Assembly (NCBI GenBank): GCA_005793655.1
Contig: SXRC01000098.1
Location: forward strand, 1 to 20,386
Length of the DNA: 20,386 nt
Direction of reading: 5' to 3'
Source: Actinomycetota bacterium
GTDB taxonomy: Bacteria; Actinomycetota; Actinomycetes; Nanopelagicales; Nanopelagicaceae
Shown here: positions 7,846 to 14,989 of the stretch, piece after piece
Numbering within the stretch: the stretch's first letter is position 1
Layout of the letters: the number at the start of each line of letters is the position of its first letter
Made by a program: the position numbers and the translations under genes
Notes under the pieces: generated by a model
Told to the model about the DNA's origin: nothing
Seen by the model: the letters and a program-made list of their open reading frames with translations, nothing else
Databases searched by the model: none

Positions 7846-8322
7846 CTACTTCTTTAGTTCAGAAAGTGCGTGTTTGGTTTCAAATCCACCTAATTGATCT
7901 CGACCCTTACTAATTACATCCAACGTCTTATTGAGAACTACTTCCAAGGTTGCCAACCTGGTGTCGATGTACTCATCAATTTCATCCCGACTTGCATTAC
8001 TTTCAGCAGTCACCTCAGCCATTATTTTTTGTGCTTCTTTGCGGGCGGTTGTAACGATACTAGTTTGCTCTACAAGGCGTGCAACTTCTTCTCTAGCTTG
8101 GGCGATAATGGCATCCGCCTGCTCACGAGCACTCTCCAGGATTTGATCCTTGTCTCGCAGTACTGCGATTGCTTTTGCAAGATCTGATGGAAATGAAACC
8201 TTTACTTTGTCTAGGATTTGCAACATTTCCCCACGGTTTAGTACACAGGATGCAGAAAGTGGAACTGAGCGAGCCTCTTCAACCGCTGCGATTGCCACCT
8301 CAAGGCTTTCAACTACATCCAT
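7846..8322 (-). CDS. sepIVA: SepIVA-like DivIVA-related coiled-coil protein
   Basis: A 158-residue, almost wholly helical protein. After a short N-terminal helix and linker comes a segment (about 30-90) of the form ILDKVKVSFPSDLAKAIAVL then RDKDQILESAREQADAIIAQA, typical of the actinobacterial protein encoded between DUF177 and coaD. In mycobacteria the gene at this position (Rv2927c) is SepIVA, a septum-associated cell-division factor with a DivIVA-like domain. Residues 60-145 are predicted coiled coil. It is shorter than the mycobacterial protein (about 245 residues). The ATG has a strong GGAAGGAG site and starts 2 bases after the coaD stop. Family and position are convincing; a role at the septum here is inferred. 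Confidence 0.8.
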   Translation of the reverse strand: MDVVESLEVAIAAVEEARSVPLSASCVLNRGEMLQILDKVKVSFPSDLAKAIAVLRDKDQILESAREQADAIIAQAREEVARLVEQTSIVTTARKEAQKIMAEVTAESNASRDEIDEYIDTRLATLEVVLNKTLDVISKGRDQLGGFETKHALSELKK

Positions 8323-8324
8323 TT

Positions 8325-8807
8325 TTACTCCTTCCGCTTAACTCTAGATTTTAACCTATCGACGATAGCAGCTGGAATATAAGCTGACACATCACCACCA
8401 TAACTTGCTATCTCCTTCACTAAAGAAGAGGACAAAAATGAATGTGAGGGTGCTGTGGACATAAACAAGGTTTCAACTCCTTGTAATTGCAAATTCACTT
8501 GGCTCATCTGTAATTCATAGTCAAAATCACTCACCGCTCTTAAGCCCTTAACAATTGTTGGAATCTTATTTGTCCGGCAATAATCAACTAATAAACCACT
8601 CCAAGAGTCTACTTTTACATTTGAATAGCGGCTAGTCACCTCTTTGATCATGGTGATTCGTTCATCAACTGTGAATAGTGAAATTTTAGTTTGATTAACC
8701 AATACCGCAATTACTACCTCATCAAATAATGTACAAGCCCTAGCAATAATATCTAGATGGCCATTGGTGATTGGATCAAAAGATCCCGGGCAAACCACAC
8801 GTCTCAT
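8325..8807 (-). CDS. coaD: Phosphopantetheine adenylyltransferase
   Basis: Catalyses ATP + 4'-phosphopantetheine to dephospho-CoA, the penultimate step of coenzyme A synthesis. The 160-residue nucleotidyltransferase has PGSFDPITNGHLDII at 7-21, with the (T/H)xGH signature TNGH at 14-17 and catalytic H17, the VKGLRAVSDFDYE motif in the middle, and the SSSLVKEIA motif (ISSTLVKE-type) near 126-134. Length is exactly that of the family. No Shine-Dalgarno sequence precedes the ATG, but TAGCGT, a TANNNT-type -10, lies 7 bases upstream, so a leaderless transcript is possible in addition to read-through from rsmD, whose stop is 49 bases away. Confidence 0.97.
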   Translation of the reverse strand: MRRVVCPGSFDPITNGHLDIIARACTLFDEVVIAVLVNQTKISLFTVDERITMIKEVTSRYSNVKVDSWSGLLVDYCRTNKIPTIVKGLRAVSDFDYELQMSQVNLQLQGVETLFMSTAPSHSFLSSSLVKEIASYGGDVSAYIPAAIVDRLKSRVKRKE

Positions 8808-8856
8808 GGATAAAACGCTAGCAACTAATTGCTTAGTTAGCCATTTTGCATCAGAT

Positions 8857-9435
8857 CTAGCGCTCAGTTAATACGCCGTAATGAATACTGCCAGCGCCAT
8901 ATGAGCGAAGTTTTAGCTGCTCCAATCCTTCGGGCCAGATGAAATCTTTAGATTTGGCTTCGCGCTCAATTGCAATCACACCAAACTTGCTTAATAGATT
9001 TAATGTGAGAATTTTCTTTAAGATTTTTTCAACCTCACTATTAGCCACTTCATATGGTGGATCAATATAGATAATCTCATAAGGAGTTTTTGCGGTGTGG
9101 TTTAGAAATTCAAACACACTCTTTGTATGAACTTTATATTTTCCAACCCCGTTAAGATTTGCAATCAATGCAAAGTTTTCTTCACAAACTTGCGAGCTGA
9201 TGGGATTATTTTCCACCGCCTCAACTAAAGCTGCTCCTCGGGAAAGAGCCTCTACCCCCACTGCGCCAGAGCCAGCAAAAAGATCTAAAAAATGTAAACC
9301 CTCTAGATTATTAAAAGTAGAGATTAGTGAAGAAAATAATCCCTCACGTGCCCGATCAGATGTTGGTCTGGTAATTGAAGGAGGTGAAAAAAGTTTGCGC
9401 CCCTTGCCAACTCCGGCGATTATTCTCATGCTCAT
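8857..9435 (-). CDS. rsmD: 16S rRNA (guanine966-N2)-methyltransferase RsmD
   Basis: SAM-dependent methyltransferase modifying G966 of 16S rRNA. The 192-residue protein shows RIIAGVGKGRKL at 4-15, RPTSDRAREGLFSSL at 23-37 (the usual RPTTDRVREALFN block), the SAM motif FLDLFAGSGAVGVEALSRGA at 49-68 and the catalytic DPPY at 125-128. Its ATG overlaps the recG stop as ATGA, implying coupled translation; a second ATG two codons in is possible. In this family rsmD directly before coaD is very common. Confident. Confidence 0.95.
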   Translation of the reverse strand: MSMRIIAGVGKGRKLFSPPSITRPTSDRAREGLFSSLISTFNNLEGLHFLDLFAGSGAVGVEALSRGAALVEAVENNPISSQVCEENFALIANLNGVGKYKVHTKSVFEFLNHTAKTPYEIIYIDPPYEVANSEVEKILKKILTLNLLSKFGVIAIEREAKSKDFIWPEGLEQLKLRSYGAGSIHYGVLTER

Positions 9436-11618
9436 GATTTATCCATAAAACCAGTGGCCTCATCAACCTTCAACTTTTCAATCTCAACTCTTAATTGTGG
9501 CAGGTCAGTCAATTCCGGATTCTTTGCCAAAACATTAAGTGCTACCTCTCTGGCTTGATCGATTAATTTTTCATCGCGTAATACTCGCAGCAGGCGCAAA
9601 TGTGATTTACCGCCAGATTGTGAGCGACCAAGAACATCTCCCTCTTTGCGCTGCTCTAGATCTAATCTTGCTAGTTCAAAGCCATCAAGTGTTGCAGCTA
9701 CTGCAATTAGCCGTTGCATGCTTTGTGAATCCTCTTGAGCACTGCTAACAAATAGACAAAGTCCAGGCACACTTCCTCTGCCAACTCTGCCGCGTAATTG
9801 ATGCAACTGTGAGACACCAAACCTATCTGCATCCATTATTACCATCATTGACGCATTGGGCACGTCAACTCCAACTTCAATCACAGTTGTCGCAATTAAA
9901 ACCTCTATCTCCCCTTTCGCAAATGCACTCATGGTTTCATCTTTAATCTCACTAGATAACTTGCCATGCAGTACCGCAATTTTCAAACCTTTAAGTGGGC
10001 CACTGGCTAGCTCTGGTGCTAACTCCTCAACCGCACTCATTTCATCATTATCTAAATACTCCTCACCAAGTAGTGAGGCTGCGGTGATTTCTCTCGCTGT
10101 CATCTTCGTATTCGGATTGGCGATTCGCGGTGCAACAATGTAAACCTGATGCCCTTTTGCTACCTCCTCCTTCACTCGCTCCCAAGCTCTATTTAAGTAA
10201 TGCGGCTTTTCAAGCACAGGTATTAAGTGAGTTGTGATTCCTATTCGGCCAGCAGGTAGTTCATGCAGAGTTGAGATATCAAGATCACCAAAGACTGTCA
10301 TTGCAACCGTACGAGGTATTGGCGTTGCTGTCATTACTAAAAGATGTGGTGGCTGCTTTGCCTTCATCCTTAATGCATCCCGTTGCTCTACACCAAACCT
10401 ATGTTGCTCATCTACTACAACTAAACCTAAATCTTTAAACTCAACCCCATCTGAAATAAGTGCATGTGTGCCAATTACAATTCCAGTTTGTCCAGTGGCA
10501 AGTTTTGTGTGAATCACTTTTTTCTGAGCAAGTGGTAGTGAGCCAGTTAATAACTCAACCTGGGTACCAATTTCACCAGATTGCAATGTTCCAGCCTGAG
10601 CTAAGTCGCCTAATAACTTAGTGATTGTTCGATAATGTTGTTGGGCTAGCACCTCAGTTGGTGCAAGCAACGCAGCTTGTCCTGATGAATCAACTACCGA
10701 CAACATCGCTCTTAATGCCACAACAGTTTTTCCAGAGCCAACCTCTCCCTGTAATAATCTATGCATCGGGTATTTATTTGAAAGATCTTTTTCAATTTGA
10801 CTATTAACTTCAATTTGTCCAGAGGTGTATTTGAAAGGTAATTTTTTCTCAAATGCTGCCACTAAAACTGGTGTATTTGGAGTTCTTGATTTTGTGCTCA
10901 ACTTTGCAATTTCATTTCGTCGCTGACCCAACAACAACTGCAACAGTAATGCCTCATCAAAGGTGAGCCTTTGTTTGGCATTTTCTGCAGATTCAAGATC
11001 TGGCGGCTGATGAATATCAGCAAATGCTTTTTTTAAATCTGGGTAAGCAAACTGAACTGCAATATCTTTAGGTAAATAATCTGGCAACTCATCTAGGGAA
11101 TCTAAAGTTAGTTTCACACACTGCATAATCTTCCAAGAAGGCAATTTTGATGTCGCTGGATATACCGGCAGGAATTTGCCAGCAAACTCAGCTACCGCTG
11201 AATCGACATCATCACCATCAGGTATCAGCTGATAATCAGGGTGGGATAGTTGACGCTTTCCTTTAAAGATACCTACTTTGCCGGCAAATAACCCCACCCG
11301 ACCGGTTTTTAAATCTTTTTCTCGCCACGCTTGGTTGAAAAAAGTTAGGGATAAATTTGCACTGCCGTCAGTAACTACTACCTCTAAGATATTTTTTCCA
11401 TTTGCCCGACGTAATTTGACCGCCTCTATTTCAGCCAAGATTGTCACCTCATCTTCGGCAATTAAAGTAGAAATATCAGTCAATTCACCACGAACCACAT
11501 ACCTACGCGGATAATGTCGCAGTAGTTCATTAACATCTGTAATAGCAAAGGATTTCTCTAAAACAGCAGCAGTCCGATCGCCTAAGACATTAGTTAATCG
11601 GGTGGTAAGGATTGCCAT
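9432..11618 (-). CDS. recG: ATP-dependent DNA helicase RecG
   Basis: Branched-DNA translocase that regresses stalled forks and processes Holliday junctions. 728 residues, normal length. The N-terminal wedge/OB region covers about 1-230, including the OB core near 60-130. The helicase core has Walker A GEVGSGKT at 291-298, DEQH box at 403-406, TATPIPRT at 430-437 and, in the second lobe, the IATTVIEVGVDVPNA and QLRGRVGRG motifs. The ATG has no ribosome site. GATACT lies with six bases between it and the ATG, the geometry of a leaderless start. It heads the minus-strand cluster running to ftsY, and is divergent from rpmB across 129 bases. Confidence 0.97.
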   Translation of the reverse strand: MAILTTRLTNVLGDRTAAVLEKSFAITDVNELLRHYPRRYVVRGELTDISTLIAEDEVTILAEIEAVKLRRANGKNILEVVVTDGSANLSLTFFNQAWREKDLKTGRVGLFAGKVGIFKGKRQLSHPDYQLIPDGDDVDSAVAEFAGKFLPVYPATSKLPSWKIMQCVKLTLDSLDELPDYLPKDIAVQFAYPDLKKAFADIHQPPDLESAENAKQRLTFDEALLLQLLLGQRRNEIAKLSTKSRTPNTPVLVAAFEKKLPFKYTSGQIEVNSQIEKDLSNKYPMHRLLQGEVGSGKTVVALRAMLSVVDSSGQAALLAPTEVLAQQHYRTITKLLGDLAQAGTLQSGEIGTQVELLTGSLPLAQKKVIHTKLATGQTGIVIGTHALISDGVEFKDLGLVVVDEQHRFGVEQRDALRMKAKQPPHLLVMTATPIPRTVAMTVFGDLDISTLHELPAGRIGITTHLIPVLEKPHYLNRAWERVKEEVAKGHQVYIVAPRIANPNTKMTAREITAASLLGEEYLDNDEMSAVEELAPELASGPLKGLKIAVLHGKLSSEIKDETMSAFAKGEIEVLIATTVIEVGVDVPNASMMVIMDADRFGVSQLHQLRGRVGRGSVPGLCLFVSSAQEDSQSMQRLIAVAATLDGFELARLDLEQRKEGDVLGRSQSGGKSHLRLLRVLRDEKLIDQAREVALNVLAKNPELTDLPQLRVEIEKLKVDEATGFMDKS

Positions 11619-11624
11619 AGTGGA

Positions 11625-11630
11625 AGTATC
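11625..11630 (-). promoter_or_regulatory. Candidate -10 for a leaderless recG transcript
   Basis: GATACT on the minus strand, separated by six bases from the recG ATG, so transcription would begin at or next to the start codon. There is no recognisable -35. The absence of any Shine-Dalgarno sequence supports the reading, but it remains a short motif. Confidence 0.35.
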
Positions 11631-11694
11631 TAACGCCGCCTGGCCAACTATGCGTAACTACCCACCGGATTAGCCATTTAATACCCTCACAAGG

Positions 11695-11700
11695 TAATCT
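11695..11700 (+). promoter_or_regulatory. Candidate -10 of rpmB
   Basis: TAATCT fits the actinobacterial TANNNT form and would give a leader of about 40 bases carrying the AGGGAG ribosome site. No convincing -35 is present at 16-19 bases, so the call is tentative. Confidence 0.3.
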
Positions 11701-11747
11701 TTCGCCTCTAATTAAGTGAACCAAGGAAAATCAAGGGAGTAATTAAC

Positions 11748-11933
11748 GTGTCTTCGGTATGCGATCTCTGCGGTAAGGCTCCAAGCTTTGGTAACAACGT
11801 ATCCCATTCAAAGCGTGCAACCCGCCGCCGTTGGAATCCAAATATTCAAAAGATCCGCACAATTATCAATGGCCAAGCTAAACGTAAAAATGTTTGTGCA
11901 TCATGTCTTAAAGCAGGTAAAGCAGTTCGCTAA
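11748..11933 (+). CDS. rpmB: Large ribosomal subunit protein bL28
   Basis: A 61-residue ribosomal protein with the bL28 pattern: SSVCDLCGKAPSFGNNVSHS at the N-terminus, the basic RRRWNPNIQKIR core at about 26-37 and the CASCLKAGKAVR ending. Cysteines C5, C8, C50 and C53 make it a zinc-binding (C+) form. It starts with GTG, and AGGGAG lies about eight bases upstream. It is one of only three plus-strand genes in the window. Its TAA is directly followed by the reversed thiL stop with no intervening base, so no separate terminator fits between them. Confidence 0.96.
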   Translation: MSSVCDLCGKAPSFGNNVSHSKRATRRRWNPNIQKIRTIINGQAKRKNVCASCLKAGKAVR

Positions 11934-12863
11934 TTAAAAGTGCTGATACCCAGCCTTTTGAATTTTTTTACCATCAAGTAACACCTCACCATTGCCCATC
12001 TCGACGATGCCAATCTCAAGCCCAATCTCATCACCAGCATTTTTAGGATCCACAGTTGCTAGAAAAAAGTGATCCTCTCCTCCGGTCAAAATCCAATCAA
12101 ATACCTGCTCACCTAACTCAACTGCTAGCTCTGCAAGATCTTTAAAATCTGATCCTGATATTAATTTATCTTTAGACAGATTAATGCTTACAGTTGACGC
12201 AAAGGCGATATGGCTAGCGTCAGTGACTAGTCCATCGCTGATATCACACATTGATGTAGCTACTTGTTTTAATTTATCTGGCGCATTTAGCTTTGGATTC
12301 AAATGAGCCTCGACTACATATCTAGGACGATCTAACCCTCGAGTTAATATTGCAAGACCAGCAGCAGATAATCCAGGTAATGCGGATACATAAACAATGT
12401 CACCCACTTTCGCACCCGACCTAGTAATTGGTTTTTCTGAAATCTCGCCAAGTGCGGTAATGCTTAGACTCATCTTCTCTGCTCTACTTAAATCTCCACC
12501 AATAACTGCAACTTCATATTTATCAGCAACTGATCTAATTCCTTTTGCTAACTCACTTACCATTTGCGAGTTATTAACCTCAGTAATAGCTGCTGCTACC
12601 AGTAGATATTTAGGAGTAGCTCCCATCGCAAATATGTCTGCCAGGTTTGCCGTTGTTAACTTGGCACCTACTTGAAACGGAGTAGACCATCCCCGTTTGA
12701 AATGGATATCTTCAACCGCCATATCCACCGTTGCTACTAGTTTTTTATTCGAGGCCAAAATCACGGCAGCATCATCACCAATGCCTATCTCAACTCCAGT
12801 TTGGAATGAGGCGTGAAAAAGATCGCGCAACTGTGCGATCAGCCCTGCTTCAGATTCACTCAA
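11934..12863 (-). CDS. thiL: Thiamine-monophosphate kinase
   Basis: Phosphorylates thiamine monophosphate to thiamine pyrophosphate, the last step of cofactor synthesis. PurM/ThiL-like fold. Residues below are numbered from the GTG: GIGDDAAVI at 29-37 (metal/ATP site), VDMAVEDIHF at 48-57, KLTTANLADIFAMGATP at 70-86, GGDLSRA at 124-130, a DISDGLVTDASHIA segment in the C-terminal half and the GGED motif. I prefer the TTG at 12861-12863: GGGGAG lies five bases upstream of it. The GTG two codons earlier (12867-12869) would abut that purine run. The choice changes only two residues. No other thi genes are nearby. Confidence 0.94.
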   Translation of the reverse strand: MSESEAGLIAQLRDLFHASFQTGVEIGIGDDAAVILASNKKLVATVDMAVEDIHFKRGWSTPFQVGAKLTTANLADIFAMGATPKYLLVAAAITEVNNSQMVSELAKGIRSVADKYEVAVIGGDLSRAEKMSLSITALGEISEKPITRSGAKVGDIVYVSALPGLSAAGLAILTRGLDRPRYVVEAHLNPKLNAPDKLKQVATSMCDISDGLVTDASHIAFASTVSINLSKDKLISGSDFKDLAELAVELGEQVFDWILTGGEDHFFLATVDPKNAGDEIGLEIGIVEMGNGEVLLDGKKIQKAGYQHF

Positions 12864-12905
12864 TGCCACTCCCCAATTAACTCGCTATAGGCTACCCTTT
12901 CATAC

Positions 12906-12934
12906 AGCTACATTTCATCGTTGAGTATGTAGCT
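12906..12934. repeat. Inverted repeat in the thiL/AsnC-like divergent region
   Basis: AGCTACAT and ATGTAGCT, perfect 8-base arms with a 13-base spacer, arm centres 21 bases apart (two helical turns). A second pair, CATAC (12901-12905) and GTATG (12925-12929), partly overlaps and is mutually exclusive as RNA pairing. It lies 18 bases upstream of the plus-strand ATG and about 40 upstream of thiL, so it may be an operator or a leader hairpin. No regulator can be named. Confidence 0.45.
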
Positions 12935-12952
12935 CGGATTGAAAGGCAAGAA

Positions 12953-13189
12953 ATGTCTGTTCAGGCTTACATACTTATCCAAACTGAGGTTGGCAAAGCA
13001 TCTAGTGTTGCAAAAGCTGTCTCTGCAATCGCAGGTGTGACAATCGCCGAAGGTGTTACCGGTCCATATGATGTGATTATGCGAGCAGAGTCGGCCAGTA
13101 TGGAAGATTTTGGTCGAACTGTATTAGCTAAAGTTCAAGCAGTATCTGGAATCACCAGAACTTTAACTTGCCCAGTCACAAACCACTGA
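12953..13189 (+). CDS. Stand-alone AsnC/Lrp effector-binding (RAM) domain protein
   Basis: A 78-residue protein with the alpha/beta pattern of the Lrp/AsnC C-terminal ligand domain: a YILIQTEVG first strand, a helix (KASSVAKAVSAI), the VTGPYDVIMRAE strand with the conserved G-x-YD core, a second helix (MEDFGRTVLAKV) and a final strand (ITRTLTCPV). There is no helix-turn-helix, so it cannot bind DNA alone by the usual Lrp mode. Such small RAM proteins are common in actinobacteria, often at this locus beside thiL and ddl; they may sense an amino acid or oligomerise with full-length Lrp proteins. AAAGG lies 8 bases before the ATG. Domain assignment is confident; the function is unknown. Confidence 0.85.
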   Translation: MSVQAYILIQTEVGKASSVAKAVSAIAGVTIAEGVTGPYDVIMRAESASMEDFGRTVLAKVQAVSGITRTLTCPVTNH

Positions 13190-13209
13190 GGGTTGATAAA
13201 ACTTTTAAA

Positions 13210-13446
13210 CTAAAACCAGCGAATCATTCCAATGATTCCTGCTGTGGCGTAAAAAAATTGTAAGAAGAGAATTCCTTTATGCTTTCCCAAAAATGCCCAA
13301 ACACCAATTAATCCAGATGAAATTAGCAGCAAGGTAAAGCCAATAAACTCAGCGCCAATATTGGCAGCAACTAAAAGTGAATAAATTATTGCAGTCAGAA
13401 CCCCTAGCCATTCAAATATACGCGATTTGTTAGCTTGTAATTTCAT
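13210..13446 (-). CDS. Small membrane protein of unknown function
   Basis: A 78-residue hydrophobic protein starting MKLQANKSRIFEWLG. Three probable membrane segments lie at about 12-31, 34-51 and 57-76, with positive residues in the short loop (GKHKG). The ATG overlaps the stop of the YbaK-like gene as ATGA, so this start is preferred over a longer in-frame option reaching 13548, whose extra 34 residues are an antisense-like, Ser/His/Cys-rich shadow of the YbaK frame. I do not recognise a family; three short helices with a closing aromatic W/F recall small PnuC- or CBU_0592-like proteins only vaguely. It is the last gene of the plsC-gpsA-ddl chain and meets the AsnC-like gene tail to tail 20 bases away. 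Confidence 0.75.
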   Translation of the reverse strand: MKLQANKSRIFEWLGVLTAIIYSLLVAANIGAEFIGFTLLLISSGLIGVWAFLGKHKGILFLQFFYATAGIIGMIRWF

Positions 13447-13940
13447 ACACTCACCTGCCCAACCTTCATCGGTGTGGCATGGGCTGCTGTTAATAACTCC
13501 TGATAAGTGGTGGGAAAAACTGCATGTGGGTGACCTGCTGCGGCCCAAACAATTTCATAATCACTTAATGCTTCATCAATTAATGTAATTGCAGGTGATG
13601 TAAGCCAGCCAATAGGAGCCACTCCGCCAATTGAAAATCCTGAAATTTCTTTCACAAAATCAGCATCAACCCGCTCTAATTTTTCAATACCCAACTTGCT
13701 GGCCACTAACTCTGTATCAACACGGTGCCGGCCAGAGGTAATAACTAATAATGGTGATTGGTCAGGCAATTTAAATATAATTGAAGAAGCAATTTGGCCT
13801 ACCAAGATTCCAAGGCCTGCTGCAGCTTCCGTTGCACTCTTTGCTGTTTGCGTTAATACCTTTATTTCACCTTTAATCGAAAAGGTTTCCATAGCAGCTA
13901 CTACCCGCTTTACCGCTGATTTTTCTAAAACGCCATTCAT
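13443..13940 (-). CDS. YbaK/ProX-family aminoacyl-tRNA deacylase-like protein
   Basis: Belongs to the YbaK/EbsC family, whose members hydrolyse mischarged tRNAs such as Cys-tRNA(Pro). 165 residues. Seen: TAKSATEAAAGLGILVGQI at 32-50 (the typical T...AA..LG...GQI block), IIFK with K57 at the position of the family's catalytic lysine, SIGGVAPIG at 103-111 and AAGHPHAVFPTT at 134-145. The first glycine-rich motif reads PIGW where many members have PxGH/F. It starts 5 bases after the ddl stop, without a visible ribosome site. Exact substrate specificity cannot be decided from sequence. Confidence 0.88.
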   Translation of the reverse strand: MNGVLEKSAVKRVVAAMETFSIKGEIKVLTQTAKSATEAAAGLGILVGQIASSIIFKLPDQSPLLVITSGRHRVDTELVASKLGIEKLERVDADFVKEISGFSIGGVAPIGWLTSPAITLIDEALSDYEIVWAAAGHPHAVFPTTYQELLTAAHATPMKVGQVSV

Positions 13941-13945
13941 GATGA

Positions 13946-14989
13946 TCAGCGAGTAATGCTTGCTGAGCGATTTTGAGCACTCTGAATTAATTTTGAAATT
14001 AATGATTGATAATTTATGCCAGCTTTTTCAATCAATTTTGGATAAACCGAGGTTGGGGTAAAGCCTGGCATAGTGTTGATTTCATTAATTATAATTTGGC
14101 CATCACTTGAGTAGAAAAAATCAATTCTGGCTAATCCTTCACACCCTGCTGCATTAAACGCAGTAAGCGCTGCTGCTTGAATTTTCGCCTCCACACCTTG
14201 AGGTAGATCTGCTGGTGCGACTAATTGCATTGAATTGTCTAAGTACTTTGCTTGAAAATCATAAAACTCATACTTCTCAGCGATGACAATCTGGCCAACT
14301 GTAGAGACCTTTACTTCACCATCTGCTTGTAAAACTGCGCATTCAATCTCCTTACCAACAACAGCTTTCTCAATTATCACTTTAGTATCAAAAGTGAGCG
14401 CGTAATCAACGGCAGTAATCAATTCACTTTCCTGTTTAACCTTGCTGGTTCCCCTACTGGAACCACTTCTTGCTGGCTTTACAAACAGCGGATATGAAAG
14501 ATTGCCAGGTAATTTGAATTTGTTTGAAGTTACTACTACTCCCTCAGCCACCTTAAGACCAGCAGCAGCAAAAATTGGCTTAGCATAAGACTTATCCATA
14601 CTTACTGCACTTGCTAGTACTCCAGATCCAACATATCGCAACCCGATCATCTCAAATAATCCTTGAATCGTGCCATCCTCACCATAAGGACCATGCAAAA
14701 TCGGGAAAGCCACATCAATTGCTAAGTTTTTTCCACCTGAAAATAATCCACTACTGGTTAGCGTGACCTCAACACCTGATTCTGGTACTGAAGGCAGGGC
14801 GCCATTTATAATCGCAAAATTAGTATCATCAGCAAGTAATAACCATTTACCACTCTTTGTTATACCAATTAAAACTGGATCAAATTTGCTGCGATCTATT
14901 GCACCTAGAATTCCATTTGCTGAAACACAAGAGATCTCATGCTCACTACTCTTGCCACCACAAATAATCGCAACTCTTACCTTGCTCAT
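13946..14989 (-). CDS. ddl: D-alanine--D-alanine ligase
   Basis: ATP-grasp ligase that makes the D-Ala-D-Ala dipeptide for peptidoglycan. 347 residues, normal. Motifs: GGKSSEHEIS at 11-20, HGPYGEDGTIQGLFEM at 99-114, the MDKSYAK segment at 131-137, FVKPARSGSSRGTSKV at 169-184 (the ATP-binding loop, with SRG where SVG or SIG is usual) and the C-terminal INEINTMPGFTPTS metal and D-Ala site. The ATG shares one base with the gpsA stop (TAATG), a tight translational coupling. The gpsA-ddl pairing is standard in actinobacteria. Confidence 0.97.
   Translation of the reverse strand: MSKVRVAIICGGKSSEHEISCVSANGILGAIDRSKFDPVLIGITKSGKWLLLADDTNFAIINGALPSVPESGVEVTLTSSGLFSGGKNLAIDVAFPILHGPYGEDGTIQGLFEMIGLRYVGSGVLASAVSMDKSYAKPIFAAAGLKVAEGVVVTSNKFKLPGNLSYPLFVKPARSGSSRGTSKVKQESELITAVDYALTFDTKVIIEKAVVGKEIECAVLQADGEVKVSTVGQIVIAEKYEFYDFQAKYLDNSMQLVAPADLPQGVEAKIQAAALTAFNAAGCEGLARIDFFYSSDGQIIINEINTMPGFTPTSVYPKLIEKAGINYQSLISKLIQSAQNRSASITR

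Noticed and set aside
8823..8838. AACTAA-TTGC-TTAGTT hairpin between rsmD and coaD as a terminator
   Set aside because: Only six mostly A-T pairs and no adjoining T-tract on the minus strand; too weak to call.
13447..13548. N-terminal extension of the small membrane protein gene to 13548
   Set aside because: It lies wholly within the YbaK-like coding region and gives a Ser/His/Cys-rich stretch; the ATGA overlap start at 13446 is far more natural.
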